A stretch of DNA of 64,000 nt, from assembly GCF_030009775.1 (NCBI RefSeq), contig NZ_JASCTH010000003.1:248001-312000 (forward strand), given 5' to 3'. The DNA is from Actinoplanes sandaracinus (GTDB taxonomy: Bacteria; Actinomycetota; Actinomycetes; Mycobacteriales; Micromonosporaceae). Both the position numbers and the translations under genes were made by a program. The notes under the pieces were generated by a model that saw only the letters and a program-made list of their open reading frames with translations, did not search any database and was not told the DNA's origin. Every line of letters starts with the position of its first letter. Position 1 is the first letter of the stretch. Positions 26,395 to 36,363 of this stretch are shown one piece after another.

Positions 26395-28338
26395 GTGGTG
26401 TTCGCCAAGGTCGTACGCAGCAAGGCGGTGGCCCGGGCCGCCGTGATCGGGCTCGCCCTCGGCGTCTTCGCTCTGGCGGTGCTCGCCGCGGTCAGCATCA
26501 CCACCAACGCCCGCACCACCAGCCACATCGAGCACAACTCGCGGATCAGCGACCACTGGTCCCAGATCGACCTGCACATCGGCGTCGAGTCCGAAGCGCT
26601 CAACAACTACATCGTGGCCAAGAAGTTCGGCCGCGACCTGCTGGACAGCGCCATGGGCTCGGCCTCCCCCGAACTGGAGTGGCAGGCCGCCAACGGCGAC
26701 CCGCTCGACGTGGAGAACGCCGTCCTGGTGACGGAGGCCTACAGCGCGTTCACCCAGACCCTGAACGACGTGCGCCGGAGCCCCACCGACCGGGCACGCA
26801 GCCAGATCCTGGCCGACCAGGCCGCCCTCGGCGCGTCCATGGTGCGCAAGTCCGCCAACGCCAACGTCACCCGGCACCGGCTGGCGATGGACGCCTACCT
26901 GGCCGAGGCCGCCCAGTTCAACCAGAAGCTCAGCCTCGCCGCGACCGTGGTCTGCGGCGCCGACTTCCTGCTGCTCGTGCTCTGCGCGGCGATCCTGCTC
27001 ACGCACCAGCGGCGGATCGAGGGGCAGGCGGTGGAGAGCCGCTACCGGGCGCTGCACGACGAGCTGACCGGGCTGGCCAACCGGGCCCTGCTCGCCGACG
27101 AGATCGAGGACGCCCTATGGGTGGCCGAGCAGGAACGGGAGACGGTCGGCCTGCTGCTGCTCGACCTCAACAAGTTCAAGGAGGTCAACGACACGCTCGG
27201 CCACCACGCCGGTGACCTGCTGCTCAAGGAGGTGGCGGCCCGGCTCACCGGCGCGGTCCGCGGCACCGACACGGTGGCCCGGCTGGGCGGGGACGAGTTC
27301 GCCGTGCTCATGCCGCACATCTACTCCCCCGAGCACTGTGCGGAGATCGCCCGGCGGCTGCTGGAGGCCCTGGAGGGGGCCGCCGAACTGGACGGCGTCA
27401 CGGTCGACATCAGCGGCAGTATCGGCGCCGCCGTCTACCCGGTGCACAGCGGGTCCGGCGCCGAACTGCTCCAGCACGCCGACATCGCCATGTACACGGC
27501 CAAGCGCAACCGGCTCGGCATCGCCGTCTACGACCCCGAGGCCGACCGCCGCGACTCGCAGGAACTGAGCCTGATCGGCGAACTGCGCCGGGCCATCGAC
27601 GAGGACGAGCTGGTGCTGCACTACCAGCCGAAGGTGGCGACCAGCAACGGCCGGGTCCGCGGCGTGGAGGCGCTGATCCGCTGGGAGCACCCGGTCCGCG
27701 GGCTGCTCCAGCCGGGCGACTTCATCCCGCAGGCCGAGGAGAGCGAGGTCATCGTGCCGCTCACCGACCGGGTGCTGAAGATGGCGCTGGAACAGCACCG
27801 GATGTGGCGCGACAGCGGCACGGTGCTGCCGGTCGCGGTCAACGTGCCCACCGTCTGCCTGCTCGACGCGGCGTTCCCGGACCGCGTCGCGGCGGCTCTC
27901 TCCGCCTGCGACGTGGCGGCCGGCATGCTCACCCTGGAGATCACCGAAACCTCGATCATCACCGATCCGGTACGGGCGTCGGCCGTCCTGACCCGGCTGC
28001 GCGAGACCGGCGTACGGCTGTCGGTGGACGACTTCGGCACCGGGTACTCGTCGATGTCGTACCTGCAGAGCATGCCGCTGCACGAGTTGAAGATCGACCG
28101 CAGCTTCGTCCGCACGGTGACCGACTCCCACGGCGGTGCGGCGATCGTCCGGGCGGTGCTGGAACTGGCCCGGGCACTCGACCTGGAGGTGGTGGCCGAG
28201 GGCGTGGAGGACGAGGCGACACTGATCCTGCTCGGGGACATGGGCTGCACCAACGCGCAGGGCTACCACATCAGCCGGCCGGTGCGGGCGGCCGATCTGA
28301 TCACGTGGCTCGGTCAGCCGGCACTGGAGCCGGCGTGA
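26395..28338 (+). CDS. Membrane GGDEF-EAL protein (c-di-GMP turnover)
   Basis: This is a 647-residue signalling protein with two membrane helices (about 15-35 and 183-203) bracketing an outer helical sensor region, then a diguanylate cyclase domain with intact GGDEF (298-302) and an RGTD inhibitory site five residues before it, and an EAL phosphodiesterase domain with intact EAL (425-427), ITET, DDFGTG and KIDRSF motifs. Both activities look possible, so net direction is unknown. GTG 26395 sits just after GGAGAGGGGG. It would control development or adhesion through c-di-GMP. Confidence 0.93.
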   Translation: MVFAKVVRSKAVARAAVIGLALGVFALAVLAAVSITTNARTTSHIEHNSRISDHWSQIDLHIGVESEALNNYIVAKKFGRDLLDSAMGSASPELEWQAANGDPLDVENAVLVTEAYSAFTQTLNDVRRSPTDRARSQILADQAALGASMVRKSANANVTRHRLAMDAYLAEAAQFNQKLSLAATVVCGADFLLLVLCAAILLTHQRRIEGQAVESRYRALHDELTGLANRALLADEIEDALWVAEQERETVGLLLLDLNKFKEVNDTLGHHAGDLLLKEVAARLTGAVRGTDTVARLGGDEFAVLMPHIYSPEHCAEIARRLLEALEGAAELDGVTVDISGSIGAAVYPVHSGSGAELLQHADIAMYTAKRNRLGIAVYDPEADRRDSQELSLIGELRRAIDEDELVLHYQPKVATSNGRVRGVEALIRWEHPVRGLLQPGDFIPQAEESEVIVPLTDRVLKMALEQHRMWRDSGTVLPVAVNVPTVCLLDAAFPDRVAAALSACDVAAGMLTLEITETSIITDPVRASAVLTRLRETGVRLSVDDFGTGYSSMSYLQSMPLHELKIDRSFVRTVTDSHGGAAIVRAVLELARALDLEVVAEGVEDEATLILLGDMGCTNAQGYHISRPVRAADLITWLGQPALEPA

Positions 28339-28483
28339 GCGTGCGGTTCCCGTACACATGAAGAATTGATCGTGAAAGCCGGCGGCGAGTCACCCGGGCG
28401 GCATGCCGGGGGTTGAACCGGATTCACGGTGGCGGGGTTTTTCTCGGTGAGCGTGTCCAAGCTTTCACCGAGAGGCTGATCTC

Positions 28484-29836
28484 ATGCACAGCGAGCAATG
28501 GCCGCCGTATTCGCCGGGGCGCAGCACACCGGGTTACTCTCGGCCGGAATACGTCGAGCCCGAATACGTCCAGCCCGAATACGTCCAGCCGGGATACAGC
28601 CGGCCGAATTTCGCCGGGCCGGACCGGAATGATCCGGACGACACGCTCCTCTACCCCCAGCCGGGATATCAGCGGCAGGACCATCGACAGCCGGCGCACC
28701 CCCGGTGTCCGGAGCCGGAATATTCCGACCTCGGATATCCGCGGAACGACTATGACCAGGGCTATCACCGGCCCGTCTACTCCGAGGCGGCCATCGCGGT
28801 GACCCCGCGGTACTTTCCCCTCGCTTTTCTTCTGCAACTGGTCAAACCGGTTCTGATCGTCGACGGCCAACCGGTGAGGATGAACTGGCGGAATCCGGCC
28901 GTGGTGCCGGTGTCGCCCGGGCAGCACCACGTGCACGTCTACACCCCCTATCTGATTCCGCGCCGGATGGGTAAAGCCGATCTTGTGGTCACCGCGCAGC
29001 CCGGACAGACCGTGGAACTGGAATACCGGTCGCCGCTGGTGGTGTTCGCCCGGGGCGCCCTGGGCTCGCCTCCGCAGGGATATCCGGGCATGGCCGCCTT
29101 CATCATTCTTATGATCATTTCGTTGGTGCTGGTTATCTGCGGCGCCGCGTCGGCCTTCCGGCAGATCGGCGAGACCGCCGCCCGGCAGGCTGCCGGACAG
29201 ACGACCGGGGAGCCCGCGGCCGGCCGGACCGCCATCCCGAAGCTGCCGCCCCTGTCCACCGACGGACCGGGCCTGCCGACATCCGATCCGGAGCAGGCCA
29301 GCCCGACCGAGGCGGCCGGCCGGCCGGCGTTGCGGCCCGGCGTCCCGGCGCGGCGAGTCACCGGCGCCACCTTCGCGGCCGGCGACCGCACCGGCACGAA
29401 GGCGTTCGCCGGCTGGCCGTTCGCCTTCCGTACGCCGCAGGGCTGGGACTGCCGCCGCCAGGACGACAAGCGTGTGCCCGACGCCAAGCTGTACGGGTGC
29501 AGCGACGCGCAGAGCGCCGGCGGCGAGGGTGTGGTCGTGGTGATGCTGCGGCCCTGCGCGGCGCCGTGCGGGACCGCGCTGATGAACCAGATGCACAGCT
29601 TCTGGTTCAGTCCCACCGACGAGATCAGGCGGGCGGGCGCCACCACGAACTTCGCCGAGAACGCCAAGGGCGCGACCACCGGCGGCTACGAGCTCTACAT
29701 GAGCCACTTCTTCGCCGCGGGCGGCCGCACCGGCACGCCCGATTGGCAGGTGGCCGTGGCCGCGGTCGCGAAGTCGAAGGCGGGGCGCCCGGACGCACAG
29801 AAGGTCCTCAATGACATCCTGAGCCAGACGTCATAG
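28484..29836 (+). CDS. Single-TM protein with Tyr/Pro-repeat N-terminus
   Basis: This is a 450-residue protein. The first ~100 residues are Tyr/Pro/Glu-rich with tandem EYVQP units. A globular beta-rich part (about 105-190) follows, with LIVDGQPVRMNW and PGQHHVHVYTPY, then a membrane helix (about 204-226), a low-complexity linker and a C-terminal outer domain with paired cysteines (CRRQDDK, GCSDAQ, RPCAAPCG). The start ATG is preceded by GAGAGG. It may be a target of Ser/Thr kinases or a cell-wall-associated protein; function unknown. Confidence 0.72.
   Translation: MHSEQWPPYSPGRSTPGYSRPEYVEPEYVQPEYVQPGYSRPNFAGPDRNDPDDTLLYPQPGYQRQDHRQPAHPRCPEPEYSDLGYPRNDYDQGYHRPVYSEAAIAVTPRYFPLAFLLQLVKPVLIVDGQPVRMNWRNPAVVPVSPGQHHVHVYTPYLIPRRMGKADLVVTAQPGQTVELEYRSPLVVFARGALGSPPQGYPGMAAFIILMIISLVLVICGAASAFRQIGETAARQAAGQTTGEPAAGRTAIPKLPPLSTDGPGLPTSDPEQASPTEAAGRPALRPGVPARRVTGATFAAGDRTGTKAFAGWPFAFRTPQGWDCRRQDDKRVPDAKLYGCSDAQSAGGEGVVVVMLRPCAAPCGTALMNQMHSFWFSPTDEIRRAGATTNFAENAKGATTGGYELYMSHFFAAGGRTGTPDWQVAVAAVAKSKAGRPDAQKVLNDILSQTS
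28532..28606 (+). repeat. In-frame 15-bp tandem repeat (EYVQP)
   Basis: Three near-identical copies of cccgaatacgtccag, flanked by diverged ggatacagccggccg copies, encode [EG]Y[VS][QR]P pentapeptides. Low spacing rules out a CRISPR array. Confidence 0.8.
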
Positions 29837-29920
29837 CCGAGGCTCCTAACGAAGTCGTCTACAACCGATTCCCGCGCGCCGCCGTCGAACAGGATGAGAC
29901 AGCGACAAGGAGCGGGATCC

Positions 29921-30442
29921 ATGCCGGAACGATCCGACCGTGACTACCTGGCGTTCGTGCACGCACGGGTCGCCGAGTTGCGGCGCACCGCCCATCTCCT
30001 CTGCGGCGATCCCCACCAGGCCGACGACTTCGTGCAGGAGACCCTGACGAAGTTGTACGCGCGCTGGCCACGGCTCGGCCAGGTGGAGAATGTGGACGCC
30101 TACGTGCACACCATGCTGGTGCGAGTCTTCCTCGACGACCGGCGGCGGGGCTGGTGGAAGGTCCGGTTGCTGACCGGGCCGCCGGAGCCACCGCCGATCG
30201 AGCGCAACCCGGAGGACGGCCCGGTGGTCCGTGCCGCGCTGGCCAAGCTTCCGCCACGGCAGCAGGCGGTGCTGGTGCTGCGGTACCTGTGCGACAAGCC
30301 GGTCCGCGAGGTGGCCGACCTGCTGCGGTGCTCCGAGGGCACGGTGAAGAGCCAGACCGCACACGGACTCACCCGGTTGCGCGCCCTGCTCGGCGTCACG
30401 GCCCTCCCGCCCGTCGCCGCTGTCTCCCAGGAGCGACGATGA
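29921..30442 (+). CDS. ECF sigma factor, SigE family
   Basis: This is a 173-residue group 4 sigma factor with region 2 (about 8-75, ADDFVQETLTKLYARW) and region 4 (about 108-160, LPPRQQAVLVLRYLCDKPV and the helix-turn-helix ADLLRCSEGTVKSQ). ATG 29921 has AAGGAG eight bases upstream. Its stop overlaps an ATG (ATGA) of the next reading frame, which encodes a membrane protein likely to control it. Its regulon is unknown. Confidence 0.92.
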   Translation: MPERSDRDYLAFVHARVAELRRTAHLLCGDPHQADDFVQETLTKLYARWPRLGQVENVDAYVHTMLVRVFLDDRRRGWWKVRLLTGPPEPPPIERNPEDGPVVRAALAKLPPRQQAVLVLRYLCDKPVREVADLLRCSEGTVKSQTAHGLTRLRALLGVTALPPVAAVSQERR

Positions 30443-30456
30443 GAGGAGGGGACGAG

Positions 30457-31677
30457 ATGACCGACGAGCACGCGGTCCGACTGCTGCGCCCGTTGCGGGG
30501 GGAACCCGAGGAGCCGTCCCGGATCGACGTGCCGCGGGCGATGACGGAGGGCCGCAAGCGCCGGGCACTGCGTCGCTGGTCAGGGGGCGTGGCGCTGATC
30601 GCGCTGACGTCGGTCACGGCGGGCGGCGGCACGCTGGCGATGTCCGCCCTCCGTGACGAGGCGCCGCTTCCGGCGCCGACGACGGCCGTGTCGGTGACCC
30701 CGAGCGTGGCGGCCGCCGTCCCTGCCGTCCCTGCCGGGCCGTCCGGCTGCGAGGTGGCGCGCCTGCCTACCGACGGGGTGAAGAAGGCCCTGGTCACGGC
30801 CGGGGACCCGAGTGGTCGATACCTGGCCGGGCGGGTCTACCAGTCGTCGGTCAGCACGATCATCTGGAAGGACGGCAAGATCTTCGCGCGGCCCCGGATG
30901 ACCGGCGGCGATCCCAGCTACGAGGACATCAACACGTCCGGCGTGGCGGTCGGGTCGGCGTTCATCGGGGAGCGGCAGCAGGCGTACGTGTTCCGCGACG
31001 GCAGGGTGACCGCGCTGGACGGTCAGCGAACCAGGGCGAACGCGATCAACGAGGCCGGTGTCATCGTCGGTGCGATGGGCGAGGTCCTGGAGACGGTGCC
31101 GGTCCGGTGGTCGTCGCCCGGCGCCAAGATGGAGAGGCTGCCACTGCCGGCCGGTTACGTCGAAGGCCAGGCCGACGGCATCGCCGAGAACGGCACCGTG
31201 GTCGGTTCGATCTCCAAGGGTGGCACCGACGTGCCGACCGCCTACCTGTGGCCGCCCGGCGGCGCCGGCTATGCGATGCCTCTGCCGACGGTCAAGGGCG
31301 TGAAGGCGAGCGGCTTCTGGGCGGAGTCGATCAATGACGGCTGGGTGGCCGGCCGGGCGGTCTTCGAGGAGGACGGGAAGAGGGGCTCCCGCCGGTTCGA
31401 GTCGCTGCGCTACCGGATCGCCGACCGCACCTACCAGAGCCTGCCCGTCAACAGCTACCCGGCACTCCTGGCCGACAACGGCTGGATCCTCATGGGCCCC
31501 CAGGCCGGGCCGGTCGTCATCGCCGGTTCCGGGGTGACCGAACTGCCGCGGTACGCCCGGTTGAAGGAATACGTGATCAGCAGCTTCAGCGCCGACGGGC
31601 GGGTGGCCGCCGGATACACCACCGACCTGGACGACGAGGGCGTCGGCAACGAGCCGCTGCTCTGGACCTGCCGATGA
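30457..31677 (+). CDS. Membrane protein partner of the ECF sigma factor
   Basis: This is a 406-residue protein with a short cytoplasmic N-terminus (1-42), one membrane helix (about 43-64) and an outer domain of repeated propeller-like units (AINEAGVIVGAMGE, GIAENGTVVGSISKG, ADNGWILMGPQ) similar to HAF-type repeats. ATG 30457 is preferred because GAGGAGGGG lies seven bases upstream; ATG 30439 overlaps the sigma stop. Position suggests an anti-sigma or sensor role, but the N-terminus lacks a zinc-binding ZAS motif. Confidence 0.75.
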   Translation: MTDEHAVRLLRPLRGEPEEPSRIDVPRAMTEGRKRRALRRWSGGVALIALTSVTAGGGTLAMSALRDEAPLPAPTTAVSVTPSVAAAVPAVPAGPSGCEVARLPTDGVKKALVTAGDPSGRYLAGRVYQSSVSTIIWKDGKIFARPRMTGGDPSYEDINTSGVAVGSAFIGERQQAYVFRDGRVTALDGQRTRANAINEAGVIVGAMGEVLETVPVRWSSPGAKMERLPLPAGYVEGQADGIAENGTVVGSISKGGTDVPTAYLWPPGGAGYAMPLPTVKGVKASGFWAESINDGWVAGRAVFEEDGKRGSRRFESLRYRIADRTYQSLPVNSYPALLADNGWILMGPQAGPVVIAGSGVTELPRYARLKEYVISSFSADGRVAAGYTTDLDDEGVGNEPLLWTCR

Positions 31678-31706
31678 CAGAAGGGGGCCCGTAGGCCCCC
31701 TTCTGT
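31677..31706. terminator. 13-bp hairpin terminator
   Basis: A perfect 13-bp stem (31677-31689 with 31694-31706) with a CGTA loop overlaps the stop codon of the membrane protein gene. It separates two convergent genes and likely acts on both. Confidence 0.8.
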
Positions 31707-31732
31707 TCCCTCCGCCGGATCCCTCCGTCAGG

Positions 31733-33211
31733 TCAGGACATCGCCACGTCGTCGAACCAGACGGTGCCGGTGTTGTCGCCCGACTTGAGGTGGAGCTGGA
31801 CGCTGGCGGCGCCGGCCGGGGCGACCGCCTCGACGACCAGCTTCGTCCAGGTCGTGTTGCCCACGGGCAGCCGGTTCGAGAGGTTCTGGCTGATCCACTT
31901 GCCGTTGACGTCGAACCAGCTCAGCGCGATCTCGGTGGTGCCGGTGGCGTTGATGCCACGGGCGTACGCCTCGGCCCGCCACCGGTAGCCGGCCTGTACC
32001 GGTGTGATCGGCGCGGTGACCAGCGACGGCAGGCCCGCCGAGGTGCGGGTGGTGCCGGCGAACCGCGCCGAGAGGCTACCGGTGCGGGCCATCCCCGTGG
32101 TGATCACCGCGGCGCCGGCGGCGGTGTTGGCCTGCCGCCACGGCGAGGCGGACGCCTCGGCCTCGAAGCCCAGGTTCAGCAGGCTGTTCGGGACGGTTCC
32201 GGTCGTCCAGGCGGTGCGGACCACGGTGGAGGCGAACTTCGCGGTGCCGTCGGCACGGTAAAGGCCGAACTTGTACTGGGCCGGCATGGTCGAGACCGAC
32301 GAGTTGGCGGGGATGGCCCCGGCCGCGAAGTCGTTCAGCGTCCACGGCGACACCGAGCCGACACCGGCCGTGGCCGCGGCACGGAACACCCGGGCCAGGT
32401 ACGCGCCCTGCTCGCCCTCGCTGACGACCGCGCTGCTGACACCGGTCTCACCGATCACCACCGGGTCCGGGGCGACCGCGGCCTGCGCCTTGCGGATCTC
32501 GGCGAGCGCCCGTTCGGACGAGCCGTAGAAGTGGAAGTCGTAGTAGTCCAGCGGGGTGCCCACCAGCGACGACTTGATCCTCGCCATGCCGGCGGCGCCG
32601 GTCGCGCCGTCCACCGAGAGCGTCAGCGGCATGTTCGGGGCCGCGGCGCGGACCGCCGGGATGAGCCCCTTGACCCAGGCCACCGCGGCGGCGTCGCCGG
32701 GCTGGAACTCGTTCTTCAGCTCGACGGCGATCACCCGCGGGTCGTTCGCGTACGGCCCGATCACCGATTTCGCCCAGTTGATGCTGTTGCTGAGCTCGTT
32801 GTAGCCGGACCACCAGTCGAAGAGGGTCACCTTGACGGTGAGCCCGTGCGAGTCCGCGATGCTGATGAACTTGCGCAGCTTCTCGGTGTACTCGGGCTTC
32901 GCGGCCGGCCAGCCGAACGCCTGCGGGAAGACGATGACCCGCACGTTGTCGGCGCCCAGAGCGGCCGCCTTCGCGAGGTCCGCCTCGATCCGCGCCACGT
33001 CGAACCCGGTCCACATCGCGGACCAGCCGGCGTCCGACGGGTAGTAGTTGATCGACTTGGCGATCCGCACCGCGGCCAGCCGGTCCGCCTTCGTCGCCGA
33101 TACCGCCATGGCCGAAGTCTCCCCCGTCGCCGCGGCGGGCGCGGCGGCAAGGCCGAGACTCATCAGAACGGTGGAGGAAAGGACGGCGGCGCGGACGCGG
33201 AAGCTGCTCAT
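31733..33211 (-). CDS. Secreted GH5-like glycoside hydrolase with C-terminal carbohydrate-binding domain
   Basis: This is a 492-residue secreted glycosidase. A signal peptide (1-29) precedes a TIM-barrel domain of clan A type: acid/base Glu168 in VELKNEFQPGD and nucleophile Glu255 in VVIGETGVSS. Residues 360-492 form a beta-sandwich module of the CBM4/9 kind (SLLNLGFEAEASASPW, TVWFDDVAM). Start ATG 33211 gives a normal signal sequence; longer frames upstream lack one. Substrate may be cellulose, mannan or another beta-glycan. Confidence 0.85.
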   Translation of the reverse strand: MSSFRVRAAVLSSTVLMSLGLAAAPAAATGETSAMAVSATKADRLAAVRIAKSINYYPSDAGWSAMWTGFDVARIEADLAKAAALGADNVRVIVFPQAFGWPAAKPEYTEKLRKFISIADSHGLTVKVTLFDWWSGYNELSNSINWAKSVIGPYANDPRVIAVELKNEFQPGDAAAVAWVKGLIPAVRAAAPNMPLTLSVDGATGAAGMARIKSSLVGTPLDYYDFHFYGSSERALAEIRKAQAAVAPDPVVIGETGVSSAVVSEGEQGAYLARVFRAAATAGVGSVSPWTLNDFAAGAIPANSSVSTMPAQYKFGLYRADGTAKFASTVVRTAWTTGTVPNSLLNLGFEAEASASPWRQANTAAGAAVITTGMARTGSLSARFAGTTRTSAGLPSLVTAPITPVQAGYRWRAEAYARGINATGTTEIALSWFDVNGKWISQNLSNRLPVGNTTWTKLVVEAVAPAGAASVQLHLKSGDNTGTVWFDDVAMS

Positions 33212-33421
33212 GGGGGTGTGATGCCTCTCGCAGGTTGCTTTTCGGGGGTGACCCTTCATTCGGCGGCGGCGTCGTCCCTTGCAGCTTCTCGCTGATCGCA
33301 ATGAGGTTGCAAAGTGGTTGTCCCCGGCGTCCGGGCCGGACATCCAACTTGCCAAAGATCCACACTTCACGATTCGATGAGGCCGACCAGACGGCGCGAC
33401 AGGAAGTACGGGCTGATCGAC

Positions 33422-34216
33422 ATGCGGCTACTGGACGGCAGACCGGAACGGCTGGCAACGATCCCGTACCGGGCCGCCGGCCCCGGCGGAGTCGCGCGGA
33501 ACCTTCAGCTCGCCGTCGAGAGGCTCCGGGTCGACACCCTCCCCGGCGGCTGCACGGCCCTGCTCGCCACCGGCGACCTGCAGGGCATCGCCACCTCCCG
33601 GGACACCGGCAAGCCGGCCCTGCTCGGCATCGCCCTCGCCGGCTACCTGGGCCTCTGGGCCGAGAGCGGCCTGTTCCCGGCACCCGGCGACATCGCGGTG
33701 CTGCTCACCGGCGATCTCTACTCGGCCCCGGACGCCGATCTCCGCGGCGCCACCGGCGACGTCTCGACGGTGTGGGCGGCCTTCGCCGCGGCCGGCTGCC
33801 CGGCAGTCGTCGGCATCGCCGGCAACCACGACGAGTTATCCCCGGCCTGGGCCGACGACCCCGGCCCCGGCGTCGCCCTGCTCGACGGCACCCGGTACCA
33901 CCACGGCGACCTCACCGTGGCCGGCGTCAGCGGCGTGATCGGCGTTCCGGCAAAACCGTTCCGGCGTACGGAGGAAGCGTTCCTCGCCACGGTCGACGCC
34001 CTCACCGACCCGCCGCCGGACGTCCTGCTTCTGCACGAGGGCCCCCGCGGCACCGGCCCCGACCAGCCCGGACGAGCGACGCTGCGGGCCCGCCTGGAGC
34101 GCCGTCCCCCACCGCTGACCCTGTGCGGCCACGTCCACTGGGCCCGCCCCATCGCCCCGCTCGGCGCCGGCCACATCCTCAACGTCGACGCCCGCGCGGT
34201 CCTGCTCACCACCTGA
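33422..34216 (+). CDS. Calcineurin-like metallophosphoesterase
   Basis: This is a 264-residue cytoplasmic protein with the dinuclear metal motifs of calcineurin-like phosphoesterases: GDLQG (Asp52), LTGDLYS (Asp98), GNHDE (134-138) and a late GHVHWARP. The first aspartate block is GD rather than the usual DxH, so metal site 1 is not typical. ATG 33422 is the most economical start; ATG 33377 and GTG 33314 are in frame. Substrate unknown. Confidence 0.8.
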   Translation: MRLLDGRPERLATIPYRAAGPGGVARNLQLAVERLRVDTLPGGCTALLATGDLQGIATSRDTGKPALLGIALAGYLGLWAESGLFPAPGDIAVLLTGDLYSAPDADLRGATGDVSTVWAAFAAAGCPAVVGIAGNHDELSPAWADDPGPGVALLDGTRYHHGDLTVAGVSGVIGVPAKPFRRTEEAFLATVDALTDPPPDVLLLHEGPRGTGPDQPGRATLRARLERRPPPLTLCGHVHWARPIAPLGAGHILNVDARAVLLTT

Positions 34217-34228
34217 GCGCCGCGGGCG

Positions 34229-36283
34229 TCAGGCCGGGCGGTCCGCGGGGTCTCCGGTGAGGCGGCGCCAGAGGAAGTCGAGGGCCAGGGCGGAGACGGT
34301 GGCGGCCTGTTCGTTGTCCGCGGCCGCGCCGTGGCCACCCTCCACGTTCTCGTAGTAGGACGCGTCGAACCCGTGTTCTCGCAGCAGGGCCATCATCTTG
34401 CGGGCGTGTCCGGGATGGACCCGGTCGTCCCGAGTCGAGGTGATCAACAGGATCGGCGGGTAGGGCCGCCCGGGCCGCACGTTGTGGTACGGCGAGAACT
34501 CGCGCAGGTAGGCCCAGTCGGTCTCATCGTCGGGGTCACCGTACTCGGCGATCCACGACCTCCCGGCCAGCAGCTTGGTGTAGCGGCGCATGTCCAGGAG
34601 CGGCACCTGGGCGACCACCGCTCCGAACGACTCCGGATAACGGGTCAGCATGACGCCCATCAGCAGCCCGCCGTTGCTGCCGCCCTTGATCCCGAGTCGT
34701 CCCGGTGTGGTGATGCCGCGCGCCACCAGGTCGGCGGCGACCGCGGCGAAGTCCTCGTACGCCCGGACCCGGTTCTCCCGCAGCGCGGCCCGGTGCCACG
34801 CCGGACCGTACTCGCCGCCACCGCGGATGTTCGCGAGGACGAAGGTGCCGCCGCGGGCGAGCCAGCCACGTCCGATGACGCCGTTGTAGTTCGGGGTCAT
34901 CGGGATCTCGAACCCGCCGTAGCCGGTGAGGAGCGCCGGGCCGCCGTCGGCTCCACCGGCCACGAAGTACGGCACACGTGTGCCGTCGGCGGAGGTCGCG
35001 AAGAACTGCCGCACCGTCATGCCGGTCGCGTCGAAGAACGCGGGCTGCCGTTTGAGGACCTCGACCGCCGCCTCGCCACCGACCGTGCCCAGGCCGAGAG
35101 TCGTCGGCCGGAGGAAGCCCTCGGAGGCGATCAGGTACGAGTCGTCGTTGTCCGGGTCGGTGTCGACGATCCGGGTCTGGTCGAACTCGCCGGCGCCGGG
35201 CAGCGGCCGCCGGCTCCACCCCCGTGGGCCCGGAGTGAGGACGTGCACCCCGGTCCGGACGTCGGTGATCGTGACGACGAGCAGGTGATGACGCGTCCAG
35301 GTGAAGGAACCCAGCGACGTGCGCTCATCGGGTTCGAAGAGAACGGTGAGGTCCCGCCCCCCGGCGAGATACCCGTCGAACCCGGCGGCGAGCAACGCGC
35401 CCGCCGGATAGGTCGCGGTCCCGACCGTCCACGGTGACCGGAGCCGAATCAGCAGCCAGTCCCGGTGCACGTCGCACCGGGCGTCGTCGGGAACCTCGAT
35501 CCGCACGACCTCCCCGGCGGGCGTGAGCAGGTACTCCTCAGCGTGGTAGAAGTCCCGCAGCCGGATGAGCAGATCACGCTCGTAGCCGGCCGACGGGTCG
35601 TGGTGCGCCCGGACCAGGACGTCGTCGGCGTGCCCCTCGAAGACCGTCCGCGCCTCGGACAGCGGGGTGCCCCGCCGCCACCGCTTGACGACGCGCGGGT
35701 AACCCGAGGACGTCATCGAGCCGGGCCCGAAGTCGGTTCCCACGAAGATGTGATCGGCGTCGATCCAGCTCACGCTGGTCTTCGCCTCGGGCAGGGTGAA
35801 ACCGTCCTCGACGAAGACCCGCTCACGCAGATCGAACTCGCGGACCACCACGGCGTCGGCGCCGCCCCGGGAGAGCAGAACCAGGCAGCGGTCGTAACCG
35901 GGCCGCAGCACCGCCACGTCGCTCCAGGTCCAGTTCTCCCCCTCGGCCTCGTTCAGCGCGTCGACGTCCAGCAGCACGTCCCATTCCGGCTCGTCGCGGC
36001 GGTACTGCTCAGCGGTCGTGCGCCGCCACACCCCGCGCGGGTGGTCGGCGTCGGTCCAGAAGTCGTAGTAGAAGCCGTCACCGCGCCACCCGGGGAACGG
36101 AATCCGGTCCTTGCTGTCGTAGACCTCCCGGATCGCGTCCCGCACCCGCGCGAAGTCGTCGTCGGCCAGCGCGGCCAGCGTCTCGGTGTTGCGGTCCGCG
36201 ACCCACCGGGCGGCCTCCGGCGCGTCCAGGTCTTCCAGCCAGAGGTACGAGTCATTCAGCGCATCCGCCACCACGTCGATCAC
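34229..36283 (-). CDS. Prolyl oligopeptidase family serine peptidase (S9A)
   Basis: This is a 684-residue cytoplasmic peptidase that cleaves short peptides after proline. The N-terminal propeller begins with SYLWLEDLDAPEAARWV. The C-terminal hydrolase domain has the GGSNGG elbow (Ser536), Asp620 in STRDDRVHP and His651 in EGGHGAA. The GTG start at 36283 follows GGAAAGG at good spacing and avoids the unlikely longer N-terminus. It converges with the metallophosphoesterase. Confidence 0.92.
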   Translation of the reverse strand: MIDVVADALNDSYLWLEDLDAPEAARWVADRNTETLAALADDDFARVRDAIREVYDSKDRIPFPGWRGDGFYYDFWTDADHPRGVWRRTTAEQYRRDEPEWDVLLDVDALNEAEGENWTWSDVAVLRPGYDRCLVLLSRGGADAVVVREFDLRERVFVEDGFTLPEAKTSVSWIDADHIFVGTDFGPGSMTSSGYPRVVKRWRRGTPLSEARTVFEGHADDVLVRAHHDPSAGYERDLLIRLRDFYHAEEYLLTPAGEVVRIEVPDDARCDVHRDWLLIRLRSPWTVGTATYPAGALLAAGFDGYLAGGRDLTVLFEPDERTSLGSFTWTRHHLLVVTITDVRTGVHVLTPGPRGWSRRPLPGAGEFDQTRIVDTDPDNDDSYLIASEGFLRPTTLGLGTVGGEAAVEVLKRQPAFFDATGMTVRQFFATSADGTRVPYFVAGGADGGPALLTGYGGFEIPMTPNYNGVIGRGWLARGGTFVLANIRGGGEYGPAWHRAALRENRVRAYEDFAAVAADLVARGITTPGRLGIKGGSNGGLLMGVMLTRYPESFGAVVAQVPLLDMRRYTKLLAGRSWIAEYGDPDDETDWAYLREFSPYHNVRPGRPYPPILLITSTRDDRVHPGHARKMMALLREHGFDASYYENVEGGHGAAADNEQAATVSALALDFLWRRLTGDPADRPA

Positions 36284-36363
36284 CGCTCGACCTTTCCACC
36301 AACGCCTTGGGTTGCCAAGGCTCTCCACCCCGTCGGCCGCCGAGGCCCGCCGCGCTCCCTCGG

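Noticed and set aside
28532..28606. CRISPR-like short repeats
   Set aside because: The units are contiguous, 15 bp, in frame and encode a pentapeptide; there are no spacers.
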